Source of the DNA: Streptomyces sp. DH-12
Lineage (GTDB): Bacteria; Actinomycetota; Actinomycetes; Streptomycetales; Streptomycetaceae
DNA length: 64,000 nt
Assembly (NCBI RefSeq): GCF_002899455.1
Contig: NZ_PPFB01000001.1
Span: 2,170,001 to 2,234,000, forward strand
Reading direction: 5' to 3'
In this document: in pieces, positions 30,061-39,169 of the stretch
Position numbering within the stretch: the stretch's first letter is position 1
Layout of the letters: each line of letters opens with the position of its first letter
Made by a program: the position numbers and the translations under genes
The notes under the pieces: generated by a model
What the model was told of the DNA's origin: nothing
Seen by the model: only the letters and a program-made list of their open reading frames with translations
The model's database searches: none

Positions 30061-30092
30061 CCCCACGCCCCCACGCCCCCACGCCCCCACGC
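30061..30092. repeat. four exact CCCCACGC octamers
   Basis: Four head-to-tail identical 8-bp units. One strand is C-rich and the other carries evenly spaced G4 runs (GGGG every 8 bp), able in principle to form a G-quadruplex about 200 bp upstream of the protease start. Confidence 0.75.
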
Positions 30093-30289
30093 CGCGAGAT
30101 CCACCCACGACGGCCAGGTCAGAAGCCTTGTAGCCGAACCGTTGCCGTTCCGTCGGACGCCCCCCACGGCGAACGCCTAGTGTGTGGTGCCGTCATCCCA
30201 AGCCGTCGGAGCAGCAGTGCGACTCGTCCGGGTCGGATGTGAAGACGGGCGCGGCACCACCATCGTTCATTCCAGGGGGAGTCCAGATC

Positions 30290-31510
30290 ATGCGATCCAT
30301 ACGGCCGTCGTCCACCGCCCGCCGCGCGAGGAGGCCGTCGCGCGGAACCTCCCCCGTGCTGGCGGCGGTTGCCCTCGCCTCCGCGCTCGCACTGACCGCC
30401 ACCGCATGCCAGTCGGGCGACACCGACGCGAGCGCGGACGCCTCCGCGACGGCCGCCGACGACGGCAAGTTCAAGATCCCGGACGACATCACGGACCGGC
30501 TCAAGGAGCACGGGATCGACCTCGACAAGTGGCGGGACGGGGCCTGGAAGGACTGGGACAAGGACAAGTGGCTGCGTGAGGCGCAGGACTTCGTCAACCC
30601 GATCATCGAGGACCTGTGGAACCCCGACCGCATGCGGGACGCCGACGAGCCCGACCAGCCCGAGGTCGACGAGAACGACGTCTCCGGCGACCAGGGCGTG
30701 ACCGACCCGACGCCGGAGCCGGTGCAGGCGAAGGCCGTGCCGCCGTCGTACCACGAGAACGCGCCCACCGCGGGCAAGGTCTTCTTCGACTCCCCCGAGG
30801 GCACGATGGTCTGCTCCGCGACGGTGGTGCAGGACCCGGCCAACCCTGGCAAGTCCAACATGGTGTGGACGGCGGGCCACTGCGTGCACGCGGGCAAGAA
30901 GGGCGGCTGGTACCGCAACATCGCCTTCGTGCCGTCGTACAACGACTCGGGCCTGTCGGCGAAGGAGATCGAGGGCGCCTCCAAGGAGGAGGTCGCTCCG
31001 TACGGCGTCTGGTGGGGCGACTGGGCGCAGACCTCGGACCAGTGGATCGAGCAGGGCGGTGCGACGGGCGGTGACGGCGCCTCGTACGACTTCGCGGTCA
31101 TCCATGTGACGCCGGAGGAGGGCGGCGACGGCAAGTCGCTGGAGGAAACGGTCGGTTCGGCCCTGCCGGTGGACTTCGACGCGCCCGCCGTGCCGAAGAT
31201 CGAGGAGATGACGGCGATCGGTTACCCGGCCGCGCCGCCGTACGACGGGCAGACGATGTACTCGTGCGTGGACGAGCCGGGCCGGCTGTCGCTCGGCGCG
31301 TCCGACCCGACGATGTACCGCATCGGGTGCAGCATGACCGCCGGCTCCTCCGGCGGAGGCTGGATCGCGGCCGGTGAGAACGGCGAGCCGGCGCTGGTCT
31401 CCAACACCTCCATCGGGCCGGTGACGACCGGCTGGCTGGCCGGGCCGCGGCTCGGCGAGGAGGCCAAGAGCGTCTACGACGCGGTCAGCGGGAAGTTCGC
31501 CGGCCGGTGA
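30290..31510 (+). CDS. secreted trypsin-like serine protease lipoprotein
   Basis: 406 residues. ATG start after AGGGGGA. A twin-arginine-containing signal peptide ends in the lipobox LTATAC (Cys about 37), so the protein is probably a membrane-anchored lipoprotein. A charged Asp/Lys-rich spacer (40-145) precedes an S1-type domain: His in TAGHCVHAG, Asp in ASYDFAVIHV, Ser in TAGSSGGGW, with Cys pairs in MVCSAT and HCV and in YSCVD and IGCSM. This resembles the V8/glutamyl-endopeptidase-like branch. A truncated copy follows immediately. Substrate unknown. Confidence 0.9.
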   Translation: MRSIRPSSTARRARRPSRGTSPVLAAVALASALALTATACQSGDTDASADASATAADDGKFKIPDDITDRLKEHGIDLDKWRDGAWKDWDKDKWLREAQDFVNPIIEDLWNPDRMRDADEPDQPEVDENDVSGDQGVTDPTPEPVQAKAVPPSYHENAPTAGKVFFDSPEGTMVCSATVVQDPANPGKSNMVWTAGHCVHAGKKGGWYRNIAFVPSYNDSGLSAKEIEGASKEEVAPYGVWWGDWAQTSDQWIEQGGATGGDGASYDFAVIHVTPEEGGDGKSLEETVGSALPVDFDAPAVPKIEEMTAIGYPAAPPYDGQTMYSCVDEPGRLSLGASDPTMYRIGCSMTAGSSGGGWIAAGENGEPALVSNTSIGPVTTGWLAGPRLGEEAKSVYDAVSGKFAGR

Positions 31511-32109
31511 CCGGACGGCCCGCCCCGGGCGACGCCGCGCGCCCGGGGCGGACGGCGGCACGCTCCGAGGCGGAGCTGAGCGGCGCGGACGCCTCCGAGG
31601 TCGCCCCGTACGGCAACTGGTGGGCGGACTGGGCGTCGACGTCCGGCGGCCGGATCCGGGGCGGCTCGGCGAGCGGCGGCGACGGGGCGGCGTACGACTA
31701 CGCCGTGCTGCACGTACAGCCGGAGCAGGGCTCCCGGTCGCTGGAGGAGACCGTCGGCACCGCGCTCGACGTGGACTTCTCCGGCCCGACCGCCGCCGAG
31801 GCGGGCACGGCGGGCGCCCGGGGCTGCCCGGCCGCGCCGCCGTACGACGGGCTGCGGATGTTCACGTGCCTGGACACACCGGGCCGGTTCTCGATCGCCC
31901 CGGACCCGCCGGACAGGTACCGCATCGGCTGCACGACGACCGGCGGCTCGTCCGGCGGCGGCTGGTTCCGGGTGGGCGACGGCATGACGGTGCTGGTGTC
32001 CGACACCTCGATCGGTCCGCTGGACCACACCTGGCTCGCGGTACCGCGCCTCGGCGCGGACGCCGAGGCGCGGTACCGGAACATGAGCGAGACCTACGGC
32101 GGCCGCTGA
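31507..32109 (+). pseudogene. truncated tandem copy of the serine protease
   Basis: 200-codon open frame whose GTG overlaps the stop of the intact protease (GTGA). From about residue 25 (ASEVAPYGNWWADW) it parallels the second half of the upstream protein (SKEEVAPYGVWWGDW): YDYAVLHV keeps the Asp, and GGSSGGGW keeps the Ser. It lacks the signal peptide, lipobox, spacer and the catalytic-His segment, so it cannot be a secreted active protease by itself. The frame is otherwise uninterrupted and codon use is host-like. A decaying duplicate whose 5' half was deleted is most likely; expression by translational coupling is possible. Confidence 0.75.
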
Positions 32110-32117
32110 GCCGCGCA

Positions 32118-32166
32118 GGACGAGGGCCCGCCCCCTGCCGGTGTGGCGGGGGGCGGGCCCTCGTCC
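32118..32166. terminator. bidirectional terminator (protease copy / hflX)
   Basis: Perfect 18-bp inverted repeat (32118-32135 with 32149-32166) between convergent genes, 13-nt loop. Confidence 0.85.
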
Positions 32167-32182
32167 GTGTCCGCGGTCCGGG

Positions 32183-33676
32183 TCAGCCGGCCGGGGTGGG
32201 TACGTACGGCGCGAACTCCGCCGCCAGCTCCTCGTGCACCCGCACCTTGAGCAGCGTGCCCTCCGGGGTGTGCTCCTCGGAGATCACCTCGCCCTCGTCG
32301 TGCGCGCGGGCGACCAGCTTGCCCTGGGTGTACGGCACGAGGGCCTCGATCTCCACCGACGGGCGGGGCAGCTCGCTGTCGATCAGGGCGAGCAGCTCCG
32401 GGATGCCCCGGCCGGTACGGGCCGATACGGCGATGGAGCGCTTCTCCACCCGCAGCAGCCGCTGGAGCGTCAGCGGGTCCGCCGCGTCCGCCTTGTTGAT
32501 CACGACGATCTCGGGCACGCCGGTGGCGCCGACGTCCCGGATCACCTCGCGCACGGCGGCGAGCTGCTCCTCCGGGTTCGGGTGCGAGCCGTCCACCACG
32601 TGGAGGATCAGGTCGGAGTCGCCGACCTCCTCCATGGTGGAGCGGAACGCCTCGACCAGGTGGTGCGGCAGGTGCCGGACGAAGCCGACGGTGTCGGCCA
32701 GCGTGTACAGCCGGCCGCTCGGGGTCTCGGCCCGGCGCACGGTCGGGTCGAGGGTGGCGAACAGGGCGTTCTCCACCAGCACGCCCGCCCCGGTGAGGCG
32801 GTTGAGCAGCGAGGACTTGCCCGCGTTGGTGTAGCCCGCGATGGCGACGGACGGCACCTTGTGGCGCTTGCGCTCCTGGCGCTTGAGATCGCGGCCGGTC
32901 TTCATCTCCGCGATCTCCCGGCGCATCTTCGCCATCTTCTCGCGGATCCGGCGCCGGTCCGTCTCGATCTTGGTCTCACCGGGACCACGGGTGGCGAGGC
33001 CGCCGCCCTTGCCGCCGCCCATCTGCCGGGACAGCGACTGACCCCAGCCGCGCAGCCGCGGCAGCATGTACTGCATCTGCGCGAGCGCGACCTGCGCCTT
33101 GCCCTCTCGGGACTTGGCGTGCTGGGCGAAGATGTCGAGGATCAGGGCCGTACGGTCGATGACCTTGACCTTGACGACGTCCTCGAGGTGGATGAGCTGA
33201 CCCGGGCTGAGCTCACCGTCGCAGATGACGGTGTCCGCACCCGACTCGAGCACGATGTCGCGCAGCTCCTCGGCCTTGCCGGAGCCGATGTAGGTGGCCG
33301 CGTCCGGCTTGTCCCGGCGCTGGATCACGCCGTCGAGGACGAGAGCGCCCGCCGTCTCTGCGAGGGCGGCGAGCTCCGCGAGGGAGTTCTCGGCGTCCTG
33401 CGCGGTGCCCGAGGTCCACACCCCGACGAGCACGACCCGCTCCAGACGGAGCTGCCGGTACTCGACCTCGGTGACGTCCTCGAGCTCGGTGGAGAGGCCC
33501 GCCACGCGGCGCAGGGCCGCGCGCTCGGAGCGGTCGAACTGGTCGCCGTCCCGCTCTCCGTCGATCTCGAGGCTCCAGGCGACGTCCTCTTCCATCAGGG
33601 CATCGGCCCGAAGACCCTCGGGATGGCTGTACGCGAAGCGCTTGGTGTCCTGGGAAGGGGAAGAAGAGGAGGTCAT
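32183..33676 (-). CDS. hflX: ribosome-associated GTPase HflX
   Basis: 497 residues. Binds the large ribosomal subunit and splits or rescues stalled ribosomes under stress. An N-terminal extension of about 70 residues precedes the HflX domain (VVLVGVWTSG, TYIGSGKAEEL, LSPGQLIHLEDVVKVKVIDRTALILDIF) and the GLATRGPGETKIETDRRRI linker. GTPase motifs: G1 GYTNAGKSSLLN (about 285), G2 FATLDPTVRR, G3 DTVGFVRHLP, G4 NKAD, G5 SARTG. The C-terminal domain follows. ATG with AGGA upstream. Faces the protease genes convergently. Confidence 0.96.
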   Translation of the reverse strand: MTSSSSPSQDTKRFAYSHPEGLRADALMEEDVAWSLEIDGERDGDQFDRSERAALRRVAGLSTELEDVTEVEYRQLRLERVVLVGVWTSGTAQDAENSLAELAALAETAGALVLDGVIQRRDKPDAATYIGSGKAEELRDIVLESGADTVICDGELSPGQLIHLEDVVKVKVIDRTALILDIFAQHAKSREGKAQVALAQMQYMLPRLRGWGQSLSRQMGGGKGGGLATRGPGETKIETDRRRIREKMAKMRREIAEMKTGRDLKRQERKRHKVPSVAIAGYTNAGKSSLLNRLTGAGVLVENALFATLDPTVRRAETPSGRLYTLADTVGFVRHLPHHLVEAFRSTMEEVGDSDLILHVVDGSHPNPEEQLAAVREVIRDVGATGVPEIVVINKADAADPLTLQRLLRVEKRSIAVSARTGRGIPELLALIDSELPRPSVEIEALVPYTQGKLVARAHDEGEVISEEHTPEGTLLKVRVHEELAAEFAPYVPTPAG

Positions 33677-33834
33677 TGGGTCCTTACGTCGTTGGGTTGC
33701 CGTCTGCGGCGACGGATCCGGCCGGACGGCCTTCCGTCACTGTCCACAACGTCCGGGTACCCCGGGACATTCCCGTTTCCCCTGTCGCGCGGACCCGACG
33801 ATCGTCGCACGGCACGGCCCGTCTCGTCACCGTG

Positions 33835-35436
33835 TTATTCCCCGCCCGCGTCCGGCCGATGCCCGTGCGGGCCGGGCAGGTGCTCGTGCGTGCCGGAGCC
33901 GGGCGCGTCCGTCGCGGCCCGGACGGAGGACCGCCAGTCCGGGTGACCTGGCATCGGCGGGGTCTTCCCGTCGTGAAGCCAGGCGTGCAGGAAGCCGGTG
34001 AGGTCACGGTCGGCGGTCTCGGAGGCCAGCCGGACGAAGTCGGCGGTCGAGGCGTTGCCGTCGCGGTGCCGGACGACCCAGGCGCGCTCCAGCCGGTCGA
34101 ACGCCTCCGGGCCGATCTCCTGGCGCAGCGCGTACAGCACCAGCGCGGCGCCGCCGTAGACGCCCGGACGGAAGATGCCGGCCTTCCGGCCCGGCTCGGG
34201 CGGTTTCGGCGCGGCGGGCGGTCCTCCCGCGGCGCGCCAGGCGTCGGAGGACTCGTACGCGGCCCGCATCCGGGCCTCCAGGGATCTGCCGCCGCGCTCC
34301 TCGGCGTACAGCGCCTCGTACCAGGTGGCGTGCCCCTCGCTGAGCCACAGGTCGGCCCAGGTGCGGGGGGTGACGCTGTCGCCGAACCACTGGTGGGCCA
34401 GCTCGTGCACCATGATCGACTCGACGTACCAGGCGGGCAGGGCGGGGTCGGTGAACAGGTCGCGCTCGAAGAGGGAGAGCGTCTGGGTCTCCAGGGCGAA
34501 GCCGGTGGAGGCCTCGGCGAGCAGCAGGCCGTAGGTGGCGAAGGGGTAGCGGCCGACCCGCTCCTCCATCCAGGAGATCTGTCCCGGCGTTCTCGCCAGC
34601 CACGGCTCGAGGGCCGCGCGGTGCTCGGTGGGGACGACGTCCCGCAGCGGCAGGTCGTGCGGCCCGGTGCGGTGCAGCACGGTGGAGCGGCCGATGGACA
34701 CCTGGGCGAGTTCGGTGGCCATGGGATTGCGGGTCCGGTAGCTCCAGGTGGTGGTGCCGGGGGCGCGGTCGACGGCGGTGGGCAGGCCGTTGGCGACGGC
34801 GGTGTGGCCCTCCGGGACGGTGATCCGGAAGGTGAACATCGCCTTGTCCGAGGGGTGGTCGTTGCACGGGAACACCAGGTGGGCGGCGTCGGCCTGGTTG
34901 GCCAGGGCGAGTCCGTCGGCGGTGCGCACCCAGCCGCCCTCGCGGTCCCCGGGTCCGGGGTCGCTGGTGTGCCGGACGGTGATGCGCACCGACTCGCCCC
35001 GGTCGAGGTCGTCGTCGGGGGTGATCACCAGGTCCTCGCCCGCGCCGGTGAAGGCGGCCGGCTCGCCGTCGACCTCGACCGAACGGACCGTGCCGTGGGC
35101 GAAGTCCAGGTTGAGCCGGTCGAGGTCGGCGGTGATCCGTGCGTCGAGGGTGGTGACGGCCTCGAGCGGCCGGTCGTTGCGGCCGGGATAGGTGAGGTCC
35201 AGGTCGTACGCCTGGACGTCGTAGCCGGGGTTGCCGAGGTGCGGGAAGAGGGGGTCGCCGATGCCGAGCGGTTCGGCGGGGGCGCTCGCGGCGACCAGGC
35301 AGACGCCGGTCGCGGAGGCGAGCAGTGCCTGGGCGGTGTGCCGGCGGCGGTGGGCGCGGGGTGCCGGGCGCCGGGGGGCGCGCGGGGCGGGATGGCGGGA
35401 GGTGAGCAGGGCGGGGTGGCGGGAGGTGAGGGGCAT
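33835..35436 (-). CDS. M1-family zinc metallopeptidase, probably secreted
   Basis: 533 residues. An Arg/His/Pro-rich N-terminus (1-35) leads to a hydrophobic stretch (QALLASATGVCLVAASAPAEP), a signal peptide, then the M1 saddle domain (YDVQAYDLDLTYPGRND). Substrate motif GFALETQTL replaces the usual GAMEN; zinc motif MVHELAHQWFGDSVTPRTWADLWLSEG gives HExxH-18-E (about 300). C-terminal helical part short, as in secreted actinobacterial M1 enzymes. It probably trims peptides outside the cell; aminopeptidase activity is inferred from family. Two shorter Met starts cannot be excluded. Lies between hflX and rshA, all leftward. Confidence 0.9.
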   Translation of the reverse strand: MPLTSRHPALLTSRHPAPRAPRRPAPRAHRRRHTAQALLASATGVCLVAASAPAEPLGIGDPLFPHLGNPGYDVQAYDLDLTYPGRNDRPLEAVTTLDARITADLDRLNLDFAHGTVRSVEVDGEPAAFTGAGEDLVITPDDDLDRGESVRITVRHTSDPGPGDREGGWVRTADGLALANQADAAHLVFPCNDHPSDKAMFTFRITVPEGHTAVANGLPTAVDRAPGTTTWSYRTRNPMATELAQVSIGRSTVLHRTGPHDLPLRDVVPTEHRAALEPWLARTPGQISWMEERVGRYPFATYGLLLAEASTGFALETQTLSLFERDLFTDPALPAWYVESIMVHELAHQWFGDSVTPRTWADLWLSEGHATWYEALYAEERGGRSLEARMRAAYESSDAWRAAGGPPAAPKPPEPGRKAGIFRPGVYGGAALVLYALRQEIGPEAFDRLERAWVVRHRDGNASTADFVRLASETADRDLTGFLHAWLHDGKTPPMPGHPDWRSSVRAATDAPGSGTHEHLPGPHGHRPDAGGE

Positions 35437-35565
35437 GCCTCACGGCTATCAGCGCGCGCGGGCGCGGCTGCGGCGGCGCGCTCCCGACCCACCCGATCGG
35501 GTAATCACACCGCAGAGGGCCGTGCGCCGGGTGCCGTCACCGGGGGGCGGCGGCACAGGGGCGGC

Positions 35566-37761
35566 TCAGACGCCCGGCGCCTGCGGCTGCGCCCGGCTCA
35601 CGTCGTACACGCCCGCCACGTTGCGCATGGCGCGCATCAGGGAGGGCAGCCGGGCGGCGTCGGGGAGCTGCACGGTGTAGGTGTGGCGCACCTGCTGCCG
35701 GTCCGGCGGTTCGACGGTCGCGGAGACGATCTCGGCGCCCTCCGTGGCCATCGCCTCGGTGAGGTCCGCGAGCAGATGCGGCCGGACGAACGACTCCGCC
35801 ACCAGCGTGACCCGGCACTCGGCGTCCTCGCCCCAGCGCACGCCGACCTCCGTGCGGCCCGCGCTCCTCATCCGCGCCACCGCCGGGCACTCCGTCCGGT
35901 GCACGGTGACCGCTCCCCCGCGCACCGCGAAGCCGGTGACCTCGTCGGGCGGTACGGGAGTGCAGCAGCCGGCCAGCCGTACGGTCGCGCCGTCCCGGTC
36001 GACCAGCACCTGGGCGGCGGCGGGGCGCCCGGAGTCCGTGTCCTCGGCGCCGGACGGCTGGAGGGCCCGCGGGGCGTCCGGCTCGGGCGGGCGGGCGGCC
36101 TCGATGTCGTCCGCCGGGGTCCGGGCGTCCGTCACGGACGTGCCGTCCTCCGGTGCGGGGTGGGCGGCGAGCCACCGCTGGATGGCGATGCGGGCCGCCG
36201 GGGTGGTCGCGTGGTCCAGCCACTCCCGGGACGGCGCGGAGGCCGCGTCCTGGTCCATGAGGAGCTGGACGGTGTCCCCGTCCTTGAGGACCGTGCTCAG
36301 CGTGGCCAGCCGTCCGTTGACCCGGGCGCCGATGCAGGCGTGAGCGTCCTCGCCGTACTGCGCGTAGGCGGCGTCCACGCAGGTCGCGCCCTCGGGCAGG
36401 CCCAGGGTGCCGCCGTCGGGGCGGAAGACGGTGATCTCCCGGTCCTGGGCGAGGTCCTCGCGGAGGGTGGACCAGAAGGTGTCGGGGTCGGACGCGGCCT
36501 GCTGCCATTCGAGCAGCCGGGAGAGCCAGCCGGGGCGGGTGGGGTCGACGCGTTCGCCGTCGCCGGCGGACTGCTCCTCCGGCGGGGCTGCGTAGGGGTT
36601 GCCGAGCGCGACGACGCCCGCCTCGGCGACCTTGTGCATCTGGTGGGTGCGGATGAGGACCTCGACGACCTGCCCGTCCTCGCCGGCCACCGCGGTGTGC
36701 AGCGACTGGTAGAGGTTGAACTTGGGGACGGCGATGAAGTCCTTGAACTCCGAGACCACCGGCGTCATACAGGTGTGCAGCTCGCCCAGCACGGCGTAGC
36801 AGTCGGCGTCCTCGTTCACCAGCACCAGCAGCCGGCCGAAGTCGGCGCCGCGCAGCGGGCCGCGCTTGCGGGACACGCGGTGCACGGAGACGAAGTGCCG
36901 TGGGCGGATGAGGACTTCGGCCGGGATGTCGGCCTCCCGGAGCACCTTGCGGACGTCGGCGGCGACGTCGGCGAGGGGGTCGTCCTCGCGGGCGGCGTTG
37001 CGGACGATCAGCTCGCGTGTCCGCTTGTACTCCTCGGGGTGGAGGATGGCGAAGACGAGGTCCTCCAGTTCCGTCTTGAGCGCCTGGACGCCGAGCCGTT
37101 CGGCGAGCGGGATGAGCACGTCACGTGTCACCTTGGCGATGCGTTCCTGCTTGGCAGGGCGCATCACGCCGAGGGTGCGCATGTTGTGCAGCCGGTCGGC
37201 GAGTTTGATCGACATCACACGGACGTCGTTGCCGGTGGCGACCAGCATCTTGCGGAAGGTCTCGGGTTCGGCTGCGGCGCCGTAGTCGACCTTCTCCAGT
37301 TTGGTGACGCCGTCGACGAGGTAGCGCACCTCCTCGCCGAACTCCTTGCCCACCTGGTCGAGCGTGACGTCGGTGTCCTCGACGGTGTCGTGCAGCAGTG
37401 AGGCGGTCAACGTCGTCGTCTCGGCGCCGAGTTCGGCGAGGATGAGGGTGACGGCGAGCGGGTGGGTGATGTACGGCTCGCCGCTCTTGCGCATCTGTCC
37501 CCGGTGCGAGGACTCCGCGAGGAGATAGGCGCGGCGCAGCGGTTCGAGGTCGGCGTCGGGGTGGTGGGCGCGGTGGGCCTCGACGACGTGGCCGATGGCG
37601 TCGGGCAGCCGGTCACGGGCGGAGGACGACCCCATCAGGGCGGCGCGGCCCAGCCGGCGCAGATCGAGCCGGGGGCGGGACTTGCGGCGCGTCCCGGCCG
37701 GTGTGGCGTGACCCGGTGCGAGCGGGCCCGGGGTCGCAGGTTTCGCGGCCTCCGCGTTCAT
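35566..37761 (-). CDS. rshA: RelA/SpoT homologue RshA
   Basis: 731 residues. ATG (MNAEAAKPATPG) with GGAGGT 5 nt upstream. Order: disordered N-terminus (1-50); HD hydrolase domain with ASLLHDTVEDTDVT (about 130) and VMSIKLADRLHNMRTL; synthetase-like domain (about 270-390); TGS domain (EITVFRPDGGTLGLPEGATCVDAAY); long linker; C-terminal ACT domain. HD metal residues look intact. In the synthetase-like domain the loop usually read DLIGVR is DFGRLL, and EVQIRT is EVLIRT, so ppGpp synthesis may be weak or lost while hydrolysis remains. S. coelicolor has RelA plus RshA; a truncated RshA was reported to make ppGpp. Convergent with nothing; M1 gene follows. Confidence 0.9.
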   Translation of the reverse strand: MNAEAAKPATPGPLAPGHATPAGTRRKSRPRLDLRRLGRAALMGSSSARDRLPDAIGHVVEAHRAHHPDADLEPLRRAYLLAESSHRGQMRKSGEPYITHPLAVTLILAELGAETTTLTASLLHDTVEDTDVTLDQVGKEFGEEVRYLVDGVTKLEKVDYGAAAEPETFRKMLVATGNDVRVMSIKLADRLHNMRTLGVMRPAKQERIAKVTRDVLIPLAERLGVQALKTELEDLVFAILHPEEYKRTRELIVRNAAREDDPLADVAADVRKVLREADIPAEVLIRPRHFVSVHRVSRKRGPLRGADFGRLLVLVNEDADCYAVLGELHTCMTPVVSEFKDFIAVPKFNLYQSLHTAVAGEDGQVVEVLIRTHQMHKVAEAGVVALGNPYAAPPEEQSAGDGERVDPTRPGWLSRLLEWQQAASDPDTFWSTLREDLAQDREITVFRPDGGTLGLPEGATCVDAAYAQYGEDAHACIGARVNGRLATLSTVLKDGDTVQLLMDQDAASAPSREWLDHATTPAARIAIQRWLAAHPAPEDGTSVTDARTPADDIEAARPPEPDAPRALQPSGAEDTDSGRPAAAQVLVDRDGATVRLAGCCTPVPPDEVTGFAVRGGAVTVHRTECPAVARMRSAGRTEVGVRWGEDAECRVTLVAESFVRPHLLADLTEAMATEGAEIVSATVEPPDRQQVRHTYTVQLPDAARLPSLMRAMRNVAGVYDVSRAQPQAPGV

Positions 37762-38057
37762 GAGCACCTCCGGCTGCGTGGGTCCGGCGGACGGCGCCCC
37801 AGGGCGGACGTGGGCCTGGGGGACGGCGTTGATCCCCCGTCCGGGCCGGTGCTTGATGCTATCCAGCCGCACGGGGTCGGACCGGCCGCCTCCGGCCGAC
37901 CGTGAAACGGATCACTCCAAAGAGCGACGGACCGTCCACGGTCGTTTTCACGCCATCGGGTGGGCGGAGCGCCGTGATCTCGAAGTCCCGCACCCGCTCT
38001 GTCCTGCGGATCGACGGCGGGGCGGGCCTGAGGGCGGAAGATCGTACAGCGCATCGT

Positions 38058-38927
38058 TCAGTGGAGGGCGTTCTCCAGCCACTCGGTCTCGATCGTGCCT
38101 TCGGCGACGATGACCGCGGGACCGGTCATCTCGATCTGGCCGTCGGGCTGTTCGGTGATCACGAGGGTGCCGCCGGGGAGGTCCACGGTGTACGTCACCG
38201 GCAGGCCGGTGTCGTGCGGGTCCACACCGTCGCGGCGCGCGGCGGCCACGGCGACGGCGCACGCCCCGGTGCCGCAGGACCGGGTCTCGCCGGCCCCGCG
38301 TTCGTGCACGCGCATCGCGACGTGCCGGGGGCCCCGGTCGACGACGAACTCCACGTTCACGCCGTCCGGGTAGGCGGCGGCCGGGGCGTAGGAGGGCGCG
38401 GTGAACAGGTCGCCCGCGTCGGCCAGGTCGGCGACGAAGGCCACGGCGTGCGGGTTGCCCATGTTGACGTTGCGCGCGGGCCAGCTGCGCGCGCCGACGC
38501 GCACGGTGACGTCGCCGTCGGGGAGGACCGCGCGGCCCATGCCGACGGTGATGTCGCCGTCCTTGGCGATGTGCACGGTCTTCACGCCGCCGCGCGTGGC
38601 GATCGCGAGGTCGCCCTCGCCGACGTGTCCGGCGTGCCGGAGGTAGCGGGCGAAGACGCGGACGCCGTTGCCGCACATCTCCGCGACGGAGCCGTCGCCG
38701 TTGCGGTAGTCCATGAACCACTCGGCCTCGTCCGCCATGGACCGCGCCTCGGGGTGGGCCGCGGACCGCACCACGTGCAGCAGCCCGTCGCCTCCGATGC
38801 CCGCGCGCCGGTCGCACAGGGCGGCGACGGCCGCCGGCGACAGGTCGACGGCGTTCTCCGGGTCCGGGACGATCACGAAGTCGTTCTCCGTGCCGTGCCC
38901 CTTGAGGAAGGCGATCCGCGTGCTCAT
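38058..38927 (-). CDS. dapF: diaminopimelate epimerase
   Basis: 289 residues; converts LL- to meso-diaminopimelate without cofactor. Streptomyces cell walls use LL-DAP, and meso-DAP is needed for lysine. The two active-site cysteines are in EMCGNGVRVFARY (about 87) and RSCGTGACAVA (about 233); AFLKGHGTENDFVIV opens the domain. TAGGAT sits 6 nt before the ATG and there is no ribosome site, so the mRNA is probably leaderless. A DnaA-box-like 9-mer lies 42 bp upstream. Confidence 0.96.
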   Translation of the reverse strand: MSTRIAFLKGHGTENDFVIVPDPENAVDLSPAAVAALCDRRAGIGGDGLLHVVRSAAHPEARSMADEAEWFMDYRNGDGSVAEMCGNGVRVFARYLRHAGHVGEGDLAIATRGGVKTVHIAKDGDITVGMGRAVLPDGDVTVRVGARSWPARNVNMGNPHAVAFVADLADAGDLFTAPSYAPAAAYPDGVNVEFVVDRGPRHVAMRVHERGAGETRSCGTGACAVAVAAARRDGVDPHDTGLPVTYTVDLPGGTLVITEQPDGQIEMTGPAVIVAEGTIETEWLENALH

Positions 38928-38968
38928 TCTTCGATCCTACGGGGTGCGGCGGAGGCGGGGCCTCGGCC

Positions 38969-38977
38969 TGTGGACAA
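38969..38977 (-). promoter_or_regulatory. DnaA-box-like 9-mer upstream of dapF
   Basis: Minus strand reads TTGTCCACA, the preferred Streptomyces DnaA box. Single copy; binding is inferred only. Confidence 0.35.
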
Positions 38978-39169
38978 CGGGATCGGGGGACGGGGACGGC
39001 GTCGCGGGACCGCACGGCCGGCACAGACGGGCCCGGGGGCGCGGCGGCGGGAGCGGGCGGGGCACGGGGCACGGAGGCCGGCACGGGCGGCTCGCGGGGG
39101 TGCGGGGGCGGCACGAGCGGGCCACGGGAACGGACGGGCCGGTGAAGACGGGCGCGGGATCGCGGGGGC

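Larger units (their letters stand above)
29884..30289. other. gene-free stretch with two short tandem repeats
   Basis: 406 bp between divergent genes. It contains three 19-bp and four 8-bp tandem repeat units (separate entries) and the promoter of the rightward protease gene. A minus-strand frame through the repeats is not convincing. Confidence 0.6.

Noticed and set aside
29880..30167. 95-codon minus-strand frame with a CFRCGAP motif
   Set aside because: The frame is made of the 19-bp and 8-bp repeats; the Cys pair comes from repeat sequence and there is no ribosome site.
33676..37401. 1241-codon plus-strand frame over M1 peptidase and rshA
   Set aside because: Antisense shadow of two well-recognised genes; it runs through a gene boundary, which a real gene would not mimic.
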